Shown in pieces: positions 1 through 9,358 of a stretch of 64,000 nt of DNA. Source of the DNA: CAVQYV01 sp963718295 [NCBI: uncultured Methylomirabilota bacterium] (lineage in GTDB: Bacteria; Methylomirabilota; Methylomirabilia; CAVQYV01). A program made the position numbers and the translations under genes. The first letter of the stretch is position 1, and each line of letters opens with the position of its first letter. Where the stretch lies: the NCBI GenBank assembly GCA_963718295.1, contig CAVQYV010000003.1, positions 124,001-188,000 of the forward strand. Direction: 5' to 3'. The notes beneath the pieces were generated by a model, which worked only from the letters and a program-made list of their open reading frames with translations, searched no databases and had not been told where the DNA came from.

Positions 1-1393
1 CCCTCTTCCTCGCCTCAGCCCTCCAAAGCAACACGGTCTTGATGTCCTCCACTCCCGAGCTTGAAATTCCCTCCGGCGAAGACTCCAGCCGTTGCTTGGC
101 CTCTTGGTACTGTTCCCAGGAAACTGCCTTCATTTCAACGACCCCCATGGAGTGGATATCTCTTCGATTCTGCAATACGCCCAATATCCCTGCCAGATCC
201 CTGATTCGCCTCGCCACCTGAGCCAAAGACGCGGGATCGGTCCCTTTTTCCATGTGGCCATTCACTTGCCGAATCATTTCAAATAAGGAAGCGATGGCCT
301 TCGGGGTGTGAAAATCGTCGTCCATCGACTCCACGAAAACCTGCTCGGTCTTTCTTAATGCCTCGTTCAAACCCATTGCGGAGACGTCGCCCCCACCACC
401 TGCGGGTGCCCGCTCCGCCTTCTCCAGTGTGATCTGAGCTCTATCCAACGCCTTCTCCGCCTCCAGGAGTTTGCGATCGGAGAAATCGACCGGAGTGCGG
501 TAATGGGTGGAGAGTAGGAAGAGCCTCAGGGCCTCGGGATCATATTTTTCGAGCACTTCTCGGATGGTAAAGAAATTGCCCAGGGATTTGGACATCTTTT
601 CCGAGTCAATACTCACAAATCCATTGTGGAGCCAGTAGCGAGTAAACTTCGCCCCGGTGTAAGATTCCGACTGAGCGATTTCGTTTTCATGGTGAGGGAA
701 GATCAGATCTGCGCCGCCGCCATGGATATCTATTGTCTCCCCCAGGTACTTCATGGCCATTGCCGAACATTCAATATGCCATCCTGGCCTTCCCGCTCCC
801 CAAGGACTCTCCCATGACGGTTCTCCCTCTTTTGCCCTCTTCCAGAGGGCGAAATCCAATGGATCCTTCTTTCTTGGATCCACCTCCACCCTCGCCCCCG
901 CCAACATCTCGTCGAGGTTACGGGAGGAGAGCTTCCCATAGGAGGCGAATCTCCTCACCTCGAAATAGACATCCCCTTCGAGATTATAGGCATACCCCTT
1001 GGCCTCCAACGCCCGCACTACTTCAATCATCTCCGGGATGTGATCAGTCGCCTTCGGCTCAAAGGTCGCGACCTTCAGTCCCAGGGCATCCATGTCGTGG
1101 TAGTACTCGGAGATGAACCGCTCCGCGACTTCGCGCCAACTGAGGCCCACAGATTTGCTCTTCGCAATGATCTTGTCATCGATATCCGTGAAATTTCGAA
1201 CCATCGTAACCTTGTAGCCCAGGAACTCCATATAGTTTCGAATCACATCAAATGCCAACGCAGCACGGGCGTGGCCAATATGACAGAAATCGTAGGGGGT
1301 GATTCCACAGACGTACATCTTCACCTCCCCCGGGCTTATGGGAACAAACGTCTCCTTCTTTCGCGTCATGGTGTTAAAGATCCTCAGCGGCAC
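1..1393 (-). CDS. cysS: Cysteinyl-tRNA synthetase (3' end off the window)
   Basis: Class I aminoacyl-tRNA synthetase that charges tRNA-Cys in the cytoplasm. I translated it by hand: 464 codons are visible and the C-terminal end runs off the left edge. The Rossmann domain has C29 and HIGH at 38-41, then WHIECS and HHENEIAQ (zinc-site segments of the family) and KMSKS at 266-270, followed by the helical C-terminal domain. GTG at 1393 is chosen as start because it gives the usual LRIFNT opening and has GGGGGAG about six bases upstream; ATG at 1369 would remove that strand. The long C-terminal domain argues for true CysS rather than the shorter mycothiol ligase MshC. It lies downstream of ispD-ispF, a common order. 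Confidence 0.96.
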   Translation of the reverse strand, partial: MPLRIFNTMTRKKETFVPISPGEVKMYVCGITPYDFCHIGHARAALAFDVIRNYMEFLGYKVTMVRNFTDIDDKIIAKSKSVGLSWREVAERFISEYYHDMDALGLKVATFEPKATDHIPEMIEVVRALEAKGYAYNLEGDVYFEVRRFASYGKLSSRNLDEMLAGARVEVDPRKKDPLDFALWKRAKEGEPSWESPWGAGRPGWHIECSAMAMKYLGETIDIHGGGADLIFPHHENEIAQSESYTGAKFTRYWLHNGFVSIDSEKMSKSLGNFFTIREVLEKYDPEALRLFLLSTHYRTPVDFSDRKLLEAEKALDRAQITLEKAERAPAGGGGDVSAMGLNEALRKTEQVFVESMDDDFHTPKAIASLFEMIRQVNGHMEKGTDPASLAQVARRIRDLAGILGVLQNRRDIHSMGVVEMKAVSWEQYQEAKQRLESSPEGISSSGVEDIKTVLLWRAEARKR

Positions 1394-1901
1394 TCTGTCT
1401 CCCCCGATCTTTTGGAAATCTCCTCCAAATTCTCCGTCTTCCCTGGTCCTTCTCTGACTGAGACTCCCCCAGCAAGCCGCAGGGAATCCTCCCGTCGATC
1501 GAATCCTTGAATCCTTCACCCACTGGCAGCGAGGACTGAATCTTAACGTCTCTCCCTGACTGAGCGGAACAGCCCACCCTGAGGGCAAAGCAGAGCATTA
1601 TACCGCCCTTGGCCAGTCGAAAGGAAACCCATATTCTAAAAGGCATAATGCGAATGGACAGCGGAACGGGGGCATACAAGCAGCGGCTGAGGATCCTCGC
1701 CCAAGGGGCGGGGCCTCTCGGAATACGGAATGGGCGTTTCATTCTGTTGTGCCCCTTGACCTCGCCTACGGAGCGCATCTTGCCGGGGGAGATCCACTCG
1801 ACACTCCGGGTGTGAAGGCCGGACAGTATCCCGGAAATCGAGGCTCCCCCACCGGCAAAGAGAATCCTTCTCCTTGCCCACCTGGAACCCAAATTACCCC
1901 A
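1394..1901 (-). other. 508-base gap between ispF and cysS; long cysS leader
   Basis: No convincing gene is seen. The open frame that crosses it (172 codons, ending inside cysS) has no family resemblance and is rich in Arg and Ser, so it is probably not coding. The minus strand carries a TATAAT box at 1597-1602, which would leave a leader of roughly 200 bases before the cysS GTG. The leader is GC-rich and could fold, but I recognise no riboswitch in it. Confidence 0.5.
1597..1626 (-). promoter_or_regulatory. Possible sigma70-type promoter for cysS
   Basis: Perfect TATAAT at 1602-1597 on the minus strand. The -35 position, 18 bases upstream, reads TTCCTT, which is poor. It points toward cysS with about 200 bases of leader. 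Tentative. Confidence 0.4.
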
Positions 1902-2402
1902 TCAGTTGGGAGGCGACATCAAGGGGGATCTCACCAGGGCAGCTACGATGGCCTGAGCTGAGATGGCTTTCTTCCGACCGAGTATCCCCAGTCCTTTAGG
2001 GGTTGTGGCCTTGATATTGACGCGAGATTCCTCCACCCTCAGGACCCTTCCAATATTCTTTTTCATCTCCGCCTTGTAAGGAGAAAGGGGTGGTTCCTGG
2101 GCGATCACAGTAGAATCGACATTCAGGATGACCATTCCCTTCTTTTCCATGGCTTCCCACAATTCTTCCAAGAGACTAAGGCTCGAAATGCCCACCAATC
2201 TCGGATCCCCTACCCCAAAGAAATCTCCTATGTCCCCGTCGCCCGCTGCTCCCAGAATGGCATCTATGATCGCATGGGTGAGCACGTCTGCGTCCGAATC
2301 CCCCGAGAGCCCTTGCTCGTAAGGCACTCTTACTCCCCCCAGAATCAGGGGCCTCCCTTTTACCAGCGGGTGGATGTCGTACCCCAAGCCCAATCTCAAC
2401 AT
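1902..2402 (-). CDS. ispF: 2-C-methyl-D-erythritol 2,4-cyclodiphosphate synthase
   Basis: Fifth enzyme of the MEP isoprenoid pathway; it cyclises CDP-ME 2-phosphate with release of CMP. 166 residues, normal length. Visible motifs: GYDIH with metal ligands D9 and H11, the LSGDSDADVLTH segment with the third ligand His, DSTVIAQEP, and the closing ATTPKGLGILGR stretch. The ATG at 2402 overlaps the ispD stop (ATGTTGA), so the two are translationally coupled. An upstream GTG at 2414 is in frame but would add only four residues before the conserved start. ispD and ispF are separate genes here, not the fused IspDF of some proteobacteria. Confidence 0.96.
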   Translation of the reverse strand: MLRLGLGYDIHPLVKGRPLILGGVRVPYEQGLSGDSDADVLTHAIIDAILGAAGDGDIGDFFGVGDPRLVGISSLSLLEELWEAMEKKGMVILNVDSTVIAQEPPLSPYKAEMKKNIGRVLRVEESRVNIKATTPKGLGILGRKKAISAQAIVAALVRSPLMSPPN

Positions 2403-3094
2403 GCGGGCTCCCACGAGGCCAGGATTCCCTCAGCCAGAGCCAGATCCTCTGAGGTAGTAATCTTGATATTCTTCCGCGATCCCATGAGGACCTTCACCTT
2501 CGCGCCCGTTCTCTCGACCAGAGAGGCATCATCAGGTCCTTCAAATCCTTCCCGATAGGCCATATCATAGGCGCTCACGATCAGATCTTTGCGAAAGATT
2601 TGGGGGGTTTGGATACTCCACAGACCACCCCTTTCGATGGTCTTAATCACAATCCCCTCCCGGTTCACAGCCTTGATCGTTTCCACCGTGGGGAGACCAA
2701 AAACAGTAGCTCCCCATTCCTGGGTCTCCTGAATCGCCTTTCCCACTGAATGAGGAGCAACGAAGGGCCTAACCCCGTCATGGATCAAGATGAGATCCCC
2801 CTCTGCTTTTTCCCTACTCAATGCATTATATACGGTATCCTGACGCCTCCTCCCCCCCTCAACCCATTCGACCCTTTGGGGGAAGGGAAGGTGGGGAAGC
2901 ACCTCCCTTTCAGCTAGCTCCTGATCCTGTGGATGGATACAGACCAAGAAGTGTTCGATTTGCGGACATCGCATCAGGTTTCTAAGAGTCAGAGCCAGGA
3001 TGGGAATCCCTCCTAAGGAAAGAAAGGGTTTTCTGGTCGAGACGCCCATTCTCTTCCCTTCGCCCGCTGCGGGAACGATTGCCAGAACCCTCAT
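2396..3094 (-). CDS. ispD: 2-C-methyl-D-erythritol 4-phosphate cytidylyltransferase
   Basis: Third enzyme of the MEP pathway, making CDP-methylerythritol from MEP and CTP. 232 residues. The N-terminal nucleotide loop PAAGEGKRMG and a following Lys (RKPF) match the CTP-binding loop; GGRRRQDTVYNAL, HDGVRPF, TPQIFR, PDDASLVE and NIKITTSEDL are the other family signatures in the expected order. It is followed with overlap by ispF. A third MEP gene, ispE, lies in the same window near 13.5 kb. Confidence 0.96.
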   Translation of the reverse strand: MRVLAIVPAAGEGKRMGVSTRKPFLSLGGIPILALTLRNLMRCPQIEHFLVCIHPQDQELAEREVLPHLPFPQRVEWVEGGRRRQDTVYNALSREKAEGDLILIHDGVRPFVAPHSVGKAIQETQEWGATVFGLPTVETIKAVNREGIVIKTIERGGLWSIQTPQIFRKDLIVSAYDMAYREGFEGPDDASLVERTGAKVKVLMGSRKNIKITTSEDLALAEGILASWEPAC

Positions 3095-3113
3095 CCCCTA
3101 TCGAATCCGATGG

Positions 3114-4130
3114 CTAAGCAGCTTCGGCCTCCTCCTTCAAACGCGTGAAGATCATCCTTCCCGCAGTCGTCTGGAGGACACTGGTGACGCAGACCTCAAC
3201 GGTCTGACCGATCGACCTTCGCCCGTTATCGATCACCACCATGGTTCCGTCATCTAGATAGGCAATGCCCTGATTATATTCCTTTCCCTCCTTGAGGATA
3301 TAAACCTTCATGTCTTCTCCCGGAAGGACAACCGGCTTCAGCGAATTGGCAAGCTCATTGATATTGAGCACGGAAACGCCATGCAATTCTGCCACCTTAT
3401 TGAGATTGAAGTCATTGGTGATCACCTTCGCGTTCAGGAGCTTGGCCATGGCGACCAGCTTGCCGTCCACTTCCTTGATTTCTGGGAAATCCAAGTCATG
3501 GATTTTTACGGGAACATCCACTTTCTTTTGAATCCGCTGAAGAATATCCAGTCCCCTTCTTCCCCGATTCCTCTTCAAGGTGTCAGAGGAGTCAGCGATA
3601 TGCTGAAGCTCTCGCAAGACGAACTGGGGGATGATCAGGGTCCCCTCCACAAAACCTGTCTCGCAGATATCGGCAATCCGCCCGTCAATGATCACACTGG
3701 TATCGAGTATCTTGTAGCTCTCGGCCTTCGGCTTTTCCTTCACTTGGCGGAAAAGGGAGACAAAATCCAACTCCTTGCCCTTGTTAACTGCCACCGTCAA
3801 ACCGAGGTAGGCAAAGATGGCATCCAGGAGGATTCTCAGGGAGAGAGATAGGGTGGGCTCCAGCGGGGCAACAAGCAATAGAAGTGATCCGAACAGGACC
3901 CGAGAGACCAGCACGCCGGCGATCAATCCGAGGCTCGCTCCCAAGATCGTAGGCAAAGGAGTCGCCTTGAGCTTCCAATCGGCCAAGAGCAGAAACGAAC
4001 CCAAGAGGAGGCCGAGGAAGAGGCCGTACCAGCTCCATACCTCAGACTTGAAGGAGATGGTAAACCAGGAAAAACCGATGAAGGCACAGATTATGAGTAC
4101 CAATATGTTTCGAAGAAATGAACCCTTCAA
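3114..4130 (-). CDS. Membrane PIN-domain/TRAM-domain protein (YacL type)
   Basis: 338 residues. About four hydrophobic segments fill residues 1-115, then a PIN ribonuclease-fold domain starts at [11 protein letters not shown] with its acidic residues (also [10 protein letters not shown] and VITNDFNLN). A TRAM domain, a small RNA-binding barrel, closes the protein (about 280-335). This is the architecture of the widespread YacL/TRAM-PIN family, often found next to ispD and carD; it is thought to be a membrane-bound RNase, but no substrate is firmly known. It starts 31 bases after the carD stop, so it probably shares the carD transcript, and ends 20 bases before ispD. Confidence 0.9.
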   Translation of the reverse strand: MKGSFLRNILVLIICAFIGFSWFTISFKSEVWSWYGLFLGLLLGSFLLLADWKLKATPLPTILGASLGLIAGVLVSRVLFGSLLLLVAPLEPTLSLSLRILLDAIFAYLGLTVAVNKGKELDFVSLFRQVKEKPKAESYKILDTSVIIDGRIADICETGFVEGTLIIPQFVLRELQHIADSSDTLKRNRGRRGLDILQRIQKKVDVPVKIHDLDFPEIKEVDGKLVAMAKLLNAKVITNDFNLNKVAELHGVSVLNINELANSLKPVVLPGEDMKVYILKEGKEYNQGIAYLDDGTMVVIDNGRRSIGQTVEVCVTSVLQTTAGRMIFTRLKEEAEAA

Positions 4131-4160
4131 ATGTTCTTCACCTCTCTGGGGGAATTGACA

Positions 4161-4643
4161 TTAGGCACTGACAACCGCCTCGTCGATCAGGAGCCTTATC
4201 TGCTCCTCTCCTGCATCTACCGCATGGCAAATCTCCATAACCAGAAGTTGCCGTACATTCTCCAACATCTTTTTTTCGCCAAAGGAGAGATTTCTTTCCT
4301 TTTGCAGCAGTATCAGAATACGCATTACTTCTGCAACCTCATACGGGGAGCCGGTCTTGATTCTCTCCAAGTTGTCCTTGAATCTACGATTCCAGTTTTG
4401 GCAAATGATTAGATCATTCCTTTTCAAAACCTCCAAGACCTTGGGGACATCGGAGGGTCTAATCAATTCCCTGAGTCCGTTTCTCTCGGCACTGCAGGTT
4501 GGGACCATGATCGTCATCTCGCTACCCAACAGGCGGAGGATATAAAAGGACTGCTTCAGTCCTGATACTTCCTTCTCTTCAATGGCCTCGATCAGGCCCA
4601 CCCCGTGAGCTGGATAGACAACCTTATTTCCTATGTGAAACAT
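4161..4643 (-). CDS. carD: CarD/CdnL-family transcription regulator
   Basis: 160 residues. The N-terminal FHIGNKVVYPAHGVG segment is the RNA-polymerase-binding Tudor-like domain of CarD/CdnL, and the rest is the helical DNA-binding domain with the ERNLSFGEKKML stretch. Members bind the RNAP beta subunit and stabilise open complexes at rRNA and other promoters. It has its own good promoter (4673-4701) giving a short leader of about 25 bases, with AAGGTGAT before the ATG. It is the likely first gene of a carD-PIN/TRAM-ispD-ispF transcript. Confidence 0.93.
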   Translation of the reverse strand: MFHIGNKVVYPAHGVGLIEAIEEKEVSGLKQSFYILRLLGSEMTIMVPTCSAERNGLRELIRPSDVPKVLEVLKRNDLIICQNWNRRFKDNLERIKTGSPYEVAEVMRILILLQKERNLSFGEKKMLENVRQLLVMEICHAVDAGEEQIRLLIDEAVVSA

Positions 4644-4672
4644 ATCAGATCACCTTCGCAAAATTTCTTTGT

Positions 4673-4701
4673 ATTTTACCGGATATCTTCTCTTGAGTCA
4701 A
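4673..4701 (-). promoter_or_regulatory. Promoter of carD
   Basis: Minus-strand TTGACT (4701-4696), 17-base spacer, TAAAAT (4678-4673); five of six matches in each box. It overlaps the last codons of radA and lies about 30 bases before the carD ATG. Confidence 0.75.
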
Positions 4702-6083
4702 AGATTATTTCCCTCACCGAACAACTCCTTCGCGAGTCTTTCGATCCTCTCTAAACCCACGAGCTCCATGCCAGCCCCATTTGTCATCCCTTTCACATTG
4801 CTCTTCGGCATCAAGCAGCGGGAGAAACCATAGTGAGCCGCCTCAATGAGGCGCCTCTCCACTCGATTCACTCCCCTGACCTCGCCCACCAGACCCACCT
4901 CTCCCATGACCACAATCTCCTTGGAGATCGGACGATTGTAGTAGCTGGAGAGCAATGCGGCGGCGATGCCCAAATCGGCTGCTGTCTCTTCTGTTTTGAT
5001 TCCCCCCGGAACGTTGACATATACATCGGCTGACTGCAGGCGGACTCCCAACCTCTTTTCCAAAACGGCCATCAAGAGTTGAGTGCGATTGAAATCAACT
5101 CCGGTCACCATCTTCCGAGGGATAGCCGCACTGGTGGGCGAAACCAGCGCCTGCAGTTCGATCAGAAGGGGACGGGTCCCCTCGACAATCGGAACCACTA
5201 CCGAACCGGAAGCGCCGATCGATCTTTCGGAAAGGAAACAGGCGGAAGGATTCTCCACTTCCCTCAAGCCACTCTCGGTCATCTCAAAGATCCCGATCTC
5301 CTGGGTGGAGCCGAAACGGTTCTTAGTCGCCCGCAACACCCGGTAGAGATTCTGCCTTTCTCCCTCGAAATAGATCACGGTGTCCACGATGTGTTCCAGG
5401 GCCCGGGGGCCCGCCAAAGATCCATCTTTTGTCACATGGCCGATCATGAGGGTGCTCACCATTCCTCCCTTAGCTAGTTCCAGCAGCCGGTGCGCGACCT
5501 CTCGAACCTGACTGATACTCCCGGGAGGGGATTGCAAAATTTCCGAAAAGGCAGTTTGAATAGAATCTATGACCAGAAGAGAGGGGTGCAGCAATTCTAC
5601 CTGGGCGACAATATGTGCCAGACGATTTTCTGTTGCCAGGTAGAGCTGATCCGAAAGGGCGTCTAATCGTGCAGCCCGGTCTCGCACCTGCTCGGCCGAT
5701 TCTTCGCCGGAGACGTAAAGGACTGATCTTCCGTCTCGGCTGATGTTGGCGCAGGCCTGCATGATGAGTGTCGATTTTCCGATTCCCGGATCACCACCCA
5801 AAAGGGTGAGGGAACCGGGGACAATCCCCCCTCCTAAGGTTCGGTCGAACTCCCCAATTCGGGTAGGTAGTCGGTCAAATCCCTGTGCTGGCACCTCGGT
5901 GATGGGAATCGGCCTCTTGACACCCTCCATGGCCATTTTGCGCGGGGATCTGTCCTCTGTTTCCTTCAGAATCGCCGTCTCTTCCAGGCTGTTCCACTCC
6001 TGACAATCTGGACAGCGCCCCATCCAGCGCACAGAACGATACCCGCACTGCTGGCATATAAAAAGGACATTGGTTTTAGTCAT
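4698..6083 (-). CDS. radA: DNA repair/recombination protein RadA
   Basis: 461 residues, full length. The protein has an N-terminal C4 zinc finger (C10, C13, C24, C27), a RecA-like ATPase with Walker A GGDPGIGKST near 96-105, the RadA-specific KNRFG motif near residue 255, and a C-terminal Lon-like domain (VYVNVPGGIKTEETAADLGI). RadA is a DnaB-type helicase that drives branch migration of recombination intermediates. It is read just before the carD promoter, as in many deltaproteobacterial genomes. Confidence 0.96.
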   Translation of the reverse strand: MTKTNVLFICQQCGYRSVRWMGRCPDCQEWNSLEETAILKETEDRSPRKMAMEGVKRPIPITEVPAQGFDRLPTRIGEFDRTLGGGIVPGSLTLLGGDPGIGKSTLIMQACANISRDGRSVLYVSGEESAEQVRDRAARLDALSDQLYLATENRLAHIVAQVELLHPSLLVIDSIQTAFSEILQSPPGSISQVREVAHRLLELAKGGMVSTLMIGHVTKDGSLAGPRALEHIVDTVIYFEGERQNLYRVLRATKNRFGSTQEIGIFEMTESGLREVENPSACFLSERSIGASGSVVVPIVEGTRPLLIELQALVSPTSAAIPRKMVTGVDFNRTQLLMAVLEKRLGVRLQSADVYVNVPGGIKTEETAADLGIAAALLSSYYNRPISKEIVVMGEVGLVGEVRGVNRVERRLIEAAHYGFSRCLMPKSNVKGMTNGAGMELVGLERIERLAKELFGEGNNL

Positions 6084-6231
6084 GGAGATTGACGAGCGGG
6101 AAACCTACGATCTCCCGGCCGTGCCTTCGGGCAGGTGTTCTCTTACCAATCATCAGACCGATAGGGAAGACAACCAAAGGGGCGAATCATGGGCCAAGGA
6201 AAAGAGAACAGAAGCTCCCGCCCAGAGGCCT

Positions 6232-7623
6232 TCAATATCGCTTGTTATCATCAGGCTGGGGGGTACGGTCGGACGAGTCTTTGAAGCATAGGGTCTCCGG
6301 CAGGAAGGTTAAGGTGACCGTGCCGGTGGGACCATTTCTCTGCTTGCCCACTATCACCTCGGTGGGATGCCCCTCCTGCCTTTCCTCATAGGACATGAAC
6401 CTCTTTTGATCCACTTCTTCGGGAGGTTCATAGATCTTGGGGCGATAGATGAACGCCACCAGGTCGGCATCTTGCTCCAAGGCACCTGATTCCCGAAGGT
6501 CAGAGAGCTGAGGGCGTCGCTCCTGTCGATCCTCCACCCGGCGGGAAAGCTGGGAAAGAGCTACCACCGGGACTTCCAATTCCTTGGCCAAAGCCTTCAA
6601 GGAGCGAGAGATCTCCGAGATCTCTTGCTGGCGATTCTCCATCCGCCTCCTGTTTTGAATCAGCTGAAGATAATCGACGAGGATCAACCCGAGACCCTGC
6701 TCTGCCTTCAATCTTCGGGCCTTCGTCTTCATCTCCAGCACCGATAGCGCGGGCGAGTCATCCACGAAGATGGGGGCATCCGCAAGGACCCCCGCGGCAG
6801 TGGTGAGCTTCCCCCAGTCCTCGTCCTTCAGATAACCTCGACGTAGACGATGCAGGCCCACCCTCGCCTGTGAGCAGAGCATCCTCTGCGCCACCTGCTC
6901 CTTAGATTCCTCCAGGCTGAAGATGGCTACCGTCGCACTCTCCTGGGTAGCCGCGTGGCGCGCGATATCGAGACAGAAACTGGTCTTCCCCACCGAGGGC
7001 CGACCGGCAACAATGATCAAATTGGTGGGCTGAAGGCCGCAAGTGAGGACATCGAAATCCGAAAATCCGGTAGGAACCCCGGTGACGTGGGCTTTTCGTT
7101 CGTAGAGGCGCTCGATGAGCTCGAAGCTCCCCTTCAAAACGCTGCGGAGGGGGGTCAGGCTATAGGAGAAACGGTGCTGGGAGATGCCGAATATCCTCTT
7201 CTCCGCCTCGTCCAGGATATCATCTACCTCTTCCTCCGCCTCGAAGCTGGATTGAACAATGCTGGTGGAGGTAAAGATCAGATCCCGCAGTATGGCCTTA
7301 TCTCTGATGATCTTCGCATGATGGCCGATGTTAGCAGCTGTAGGTACACTATCCACCAGATAGGTCAGATAAGAGGCCCCTCCAACCTCCTCCAACTCTC
7401 TGCGTTTCTGGAGTTCATTGCTCAAGGTGATGAGGTCAATGGACTCATTTCGCTCAAAAAGAACAAGGCAGGCCTCATAAATCTTGCGATGGGCCTCCCG
7501 ATAGAAGTCATCTTTTCTCAGGGTTTCGATGGCCCTATGGATCGCCTCGTTCTCTTGGAGAATAGCTCCGATAACGGCCACCTCCGCCTCCAGATTCTGA
7601 GGCGGAACCTTCTCCAACTCCAT
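6232..7623 (-). CDS. dnaB: Replicative DNA helicase
   Basis: 463 residues. The DnaB N-terminal domain (PPQNLEAEVAVIGAIL) is followed by the RecA-fold helicase domain with Walker A GRPSVGKTS, Walker B LILVDYLQL, and LSQLSRRVEDR and GALEQDADLV motifs. No intein is present. ATG at 7623 fits the family start and has AGGGAG nine bases upstream; a TTG at 7650 is the longer alternative. It closes the rpsF-ssb-rpsR-DUF2232-rplI-dnaB block. Confidence 0.96.
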   Translation of the reverse strand: MELEKVPPQNLEAEVAVIGAILQENEAIHRAIETLRKDDFYREAHRKIYEACLVLFERNESIDLITLSNELQKRRELEEVGGASYLTYLVDSVPTAANIGHHAKIIRDKAILRDLIFTSTSIVQSSFEAEEEVDDILDEAEKRIFGISQHRFSYSLTPLRSVLKGSFELIERLYERKAHVTGVPTGFSDFDVLTCGLQPTNLIIVAGRPSVGKTSFCLDIARHAATQESATVAIFSLEESKEQVAQRMLCSQARVGLHRLRRGYLKDEDWGKLTTAAGVLADAPIFVDDSPALSVLEMKTKARRLKAEQGLGLILVDYLQLIQNRRRMENRQQEISEISRSLKALAKELEVPVVALSQLSRRVEDRQERRPQLSDLRESGALEQDADLVAFIYRPKIYEPPEEVDQKRFMSYEERQEGHPTEVIVGKQRNGPTGTVTLTFLPETLCFKDSSDRTPQPDDNKRY

Positions 7624-7652
7624 CTTCCTCACTCCCTCAACCTGGGCCAAGA

Positions 7653-8096
7653 TCAGGCCTTCGACACTTCTACCTTGAGGTGAGCCAAGACAGCATGATG
7701 CAACTTGATCAAGACCTCAAAGACCCCTACATTCTTGATGGGCTCATTCAGCTGAATTTTTTTATGGTCGATATCGCATCCCTGCTCTGCCAGCCTCTCG
7801 CTGAGATCCTTGGCAGTAACGGATCCAAAGAGCCGGTCTCCCTTACCCACTTTGCGAACAAGGATTAGAGATAGACCATTGAGTCTCTCCGCCAAGTCCC
7901 GGGCCTCTTTCTCTGCCCTCGATTCTTTGCCGACTCCCATTGTCTTCTTTCGTTCTGCAGCTCGGATGTTGGGGGGGGTTGCCTCGACCGCCAGGTTTCG
8001 CGGTATCAGATAGTTGCGGGCATAGCCGTCCTTGACAACCACAAACTCGCCACCCTTTCCCAAGTTCGCCACGTCCTGGAGCAGTACAATTTTCAT
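7653..8096 (-). CDS. rplI: 50S ribosomal protein L9
   Basis: 147 residues, standard length. MKIVLLQDVANLGKGGE and VVVKDGYARNYLIP form the N-terminal rRNA-binding domain; a long helix of charged residues (55-80) links to the C-terminal domain with LFGSVTAKDL. The start is the ATG at 8096; an in-frame extension to 8177 has no family similarity and runs into the upstream gene. Confidence 0.97.
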   Translation of the reverse strand: MKIVLLQDVANLGKGGEFVVVKDGYARNYLIPRNLAVEATPPNIRAAERKKTMGVGKESRAEKEARDLAERLNGLSLILVRKVGKGDRLFGSVTAKDLSERLAEQGCDIDHKKIQLNEPIKNVGVFEVLIKLHHAVLAHLKVEVSKA

Positions 8097-8121
8097 TGGT
8101 TCCAAGCCTTTCTTTTTTCGT

Positions 8122-9045
8122 TCATCCCCCCGCAGTCCGCAATGGATCCCCGATTTTGCGGAGGTTGAGCCACACATCGAGGAGCCCCAATATCACCAGC
8201 AACAAAATCAGAAAAGGCTGGGCTATCAGTAGAAAGAAGATTACGATCCTAAGGGGCGAGGAGAGGTGCCACCGCCGAAGCAAGAAGGAGGAGATGGCCA
8301 TTCCCTGTAAAAGATAAAGCCCCGAGAAGATGAGCAACAAATTGAGTCCCACCCCCTTCGCGGGGCCAGGTATCAGATAGAGCGATAAGGAAAGGATGAG
8401 TCCCCAGACCCAGTAATCAGGAAGGGACCATGAAGAAAAGGACGGAATCCGTGGTGCGGTCTCCGATTTCCCAATCCCCTGAATGTAGCCGGCTGAGTAA
8501 TAGTTAACTACCGTAGCAAACAGGATGCCCAGCACCAGGAGGGCTGGGTAGGTCTCCATCAGGAAGCGCTGCAAGGCATCCCAGGAGGCGGGAGGGACAC
8601 CAGCCCTCGCGAAGACCTCACGGACTTCCTGCAGTCGGATCGCGATCTGTTCACCGATCCAGGCGGAGAGACCCATCGGGGATCTTAGGATATGAAAAAA
8701 GAGCGCCAGGATGCTCCCGACCCCAGCCACGAGGGTGCCCAAGAGGATGGTCTTCTCCCCTCTCCATTCTCGCCTGATCCCTTCTCCCAATGCCAGGGCA
8801 ATTGCCCCGAATTCCAACAGATAGGCAACGCCTGAACTTATGGATGAAGAGAGGGCAAGAATCAGAAAAAGGAGGAGGAGACCCATTGCCCACCCCCTGA
8901 TACCCCTCCGGAGGAATAAGAGGATCAACGGAAGGGGGGTGAAAGGGGTGAAGATAAATCCGAGAAGGGGCACGAAAGAGGTAGCCAGAATGAGAACGAG
9001 CGACAATAGGCCCCAAAAGGCCACCTCGGCCATCAACGGAGCCAT
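8122..9045 (-). CDS. DUF2232 (YybS-like) membrane protein
   Basis: About 307 residues and strongly hydrophobic, with about eight to nine transmembrane segments. DUF2232 proteins sit between rpsR and rplI in many bacteria, as here; their function is unknown, with an S-component-like transport role sometimes suggested. A polar loop around residues 125-165 holds RLQEVREVFARAGVP, seen in relatives. Start uncertain: ATG at 9045, or TTG at 9063, which has GGAAAGGG just upstream. Confidence 0.85.
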   Translation of the reverse strand: MAPLMAEVAFWGLLSLVLILATSFVPLLGFIFTPFTPLPLILLFLRRGIRGWAMGLLLLFLILALSSSISSGVAYLLEFGAIALALGEGIRREWRGEKTILLGTLVAGVGSILALFFHILRSPMGLSAWIGEQIAIRLQEVREVFARAGVPPASWDALQRFLMETYPALLVLGILFATVVNYYSAGYIQGIGKSETAPRIPSFSSWSLPDYWVWGLILSLSLYLIPGPAKGVGLNLLLIFSGLYLLQGMAISSFLLRRWHLSSPLRIVIFFLLIAQPFLILLLVILGLLDVWLNLRKIGDPLRTAGG

Positions 9046-9110
9046 ACTCTTATGGAAAGCCAAGACCCTTTCCGTGTCTTGCTGCCTCCTTCAAAATGCA
9101 AAGGAGGACC

Positions 9111-9341
9111 CTAGATCTGTTCGGTGACAAAGGGGAGGAGGGCGATATTTCTGGCCCTTCTGATGGCCCCTGTCAGCTGTCTCTGATGAAAAGCACAATT
9201 GCCCGACACCCGACGGGGCATGATTTTTCCCCTCTCGCTTATATAACTTCGTAGCCTTCTTGCATCCTTATAATCGACATGGTCGACCTTGTCCGCGCAG
9301 AATTTACAGATTTTGCGCCGAAAGCTCCTCTTCTTCAACAT
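9111..9341 (-). CDS. rpsR: 30S ribosomal protein S18
   Basis: 76 residues. The N-terminal CKFC pair of Cys residues, then [17 protein letters not shown] and the basic [18 protein letters not shown] segment, are diagnostic of S18. The ATG at 9341 has GGAGG nine bases upstream, better than the TTG one codon earlier. It follows ssb by 17 bases in the ribosomal block. Confidence 0.97.
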   Translation of the reverse strand: MLKKRSFRRKICKFCADKVDHVDYKDARRLRSYISERGKIMPRRVSGNCAFHQRQLTGAIRRARNIALLPFVTEQI

Positions 9342-9358
9342 CAAAACCGTCCTCCATC

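Noticed and set aside
1-1393. cysS as the MshC partner of the inositol cluster
   Set aside because: The protein has the full-length CysS C-terminal domain and lies in an ispDF context 24 kb away; nothing ties it to the cluster.
1530-1600. AGGGTGGGCTGTTCCGC in the cysS leader looked like a T-box
   Set aside because: The 14-base T-box core is not matched (GCTGTT in place of the N-ACC part), it lies close to the promoter, and no specifier stem or terminator could be traced.
1374-1892. 172-codon open frame between ispF and cysS
   Set aside because: It overlaps the cysS start in another frame, has an Arg/Ser-rich composition with no recognisable motif, and no sound ribosome-binding site.
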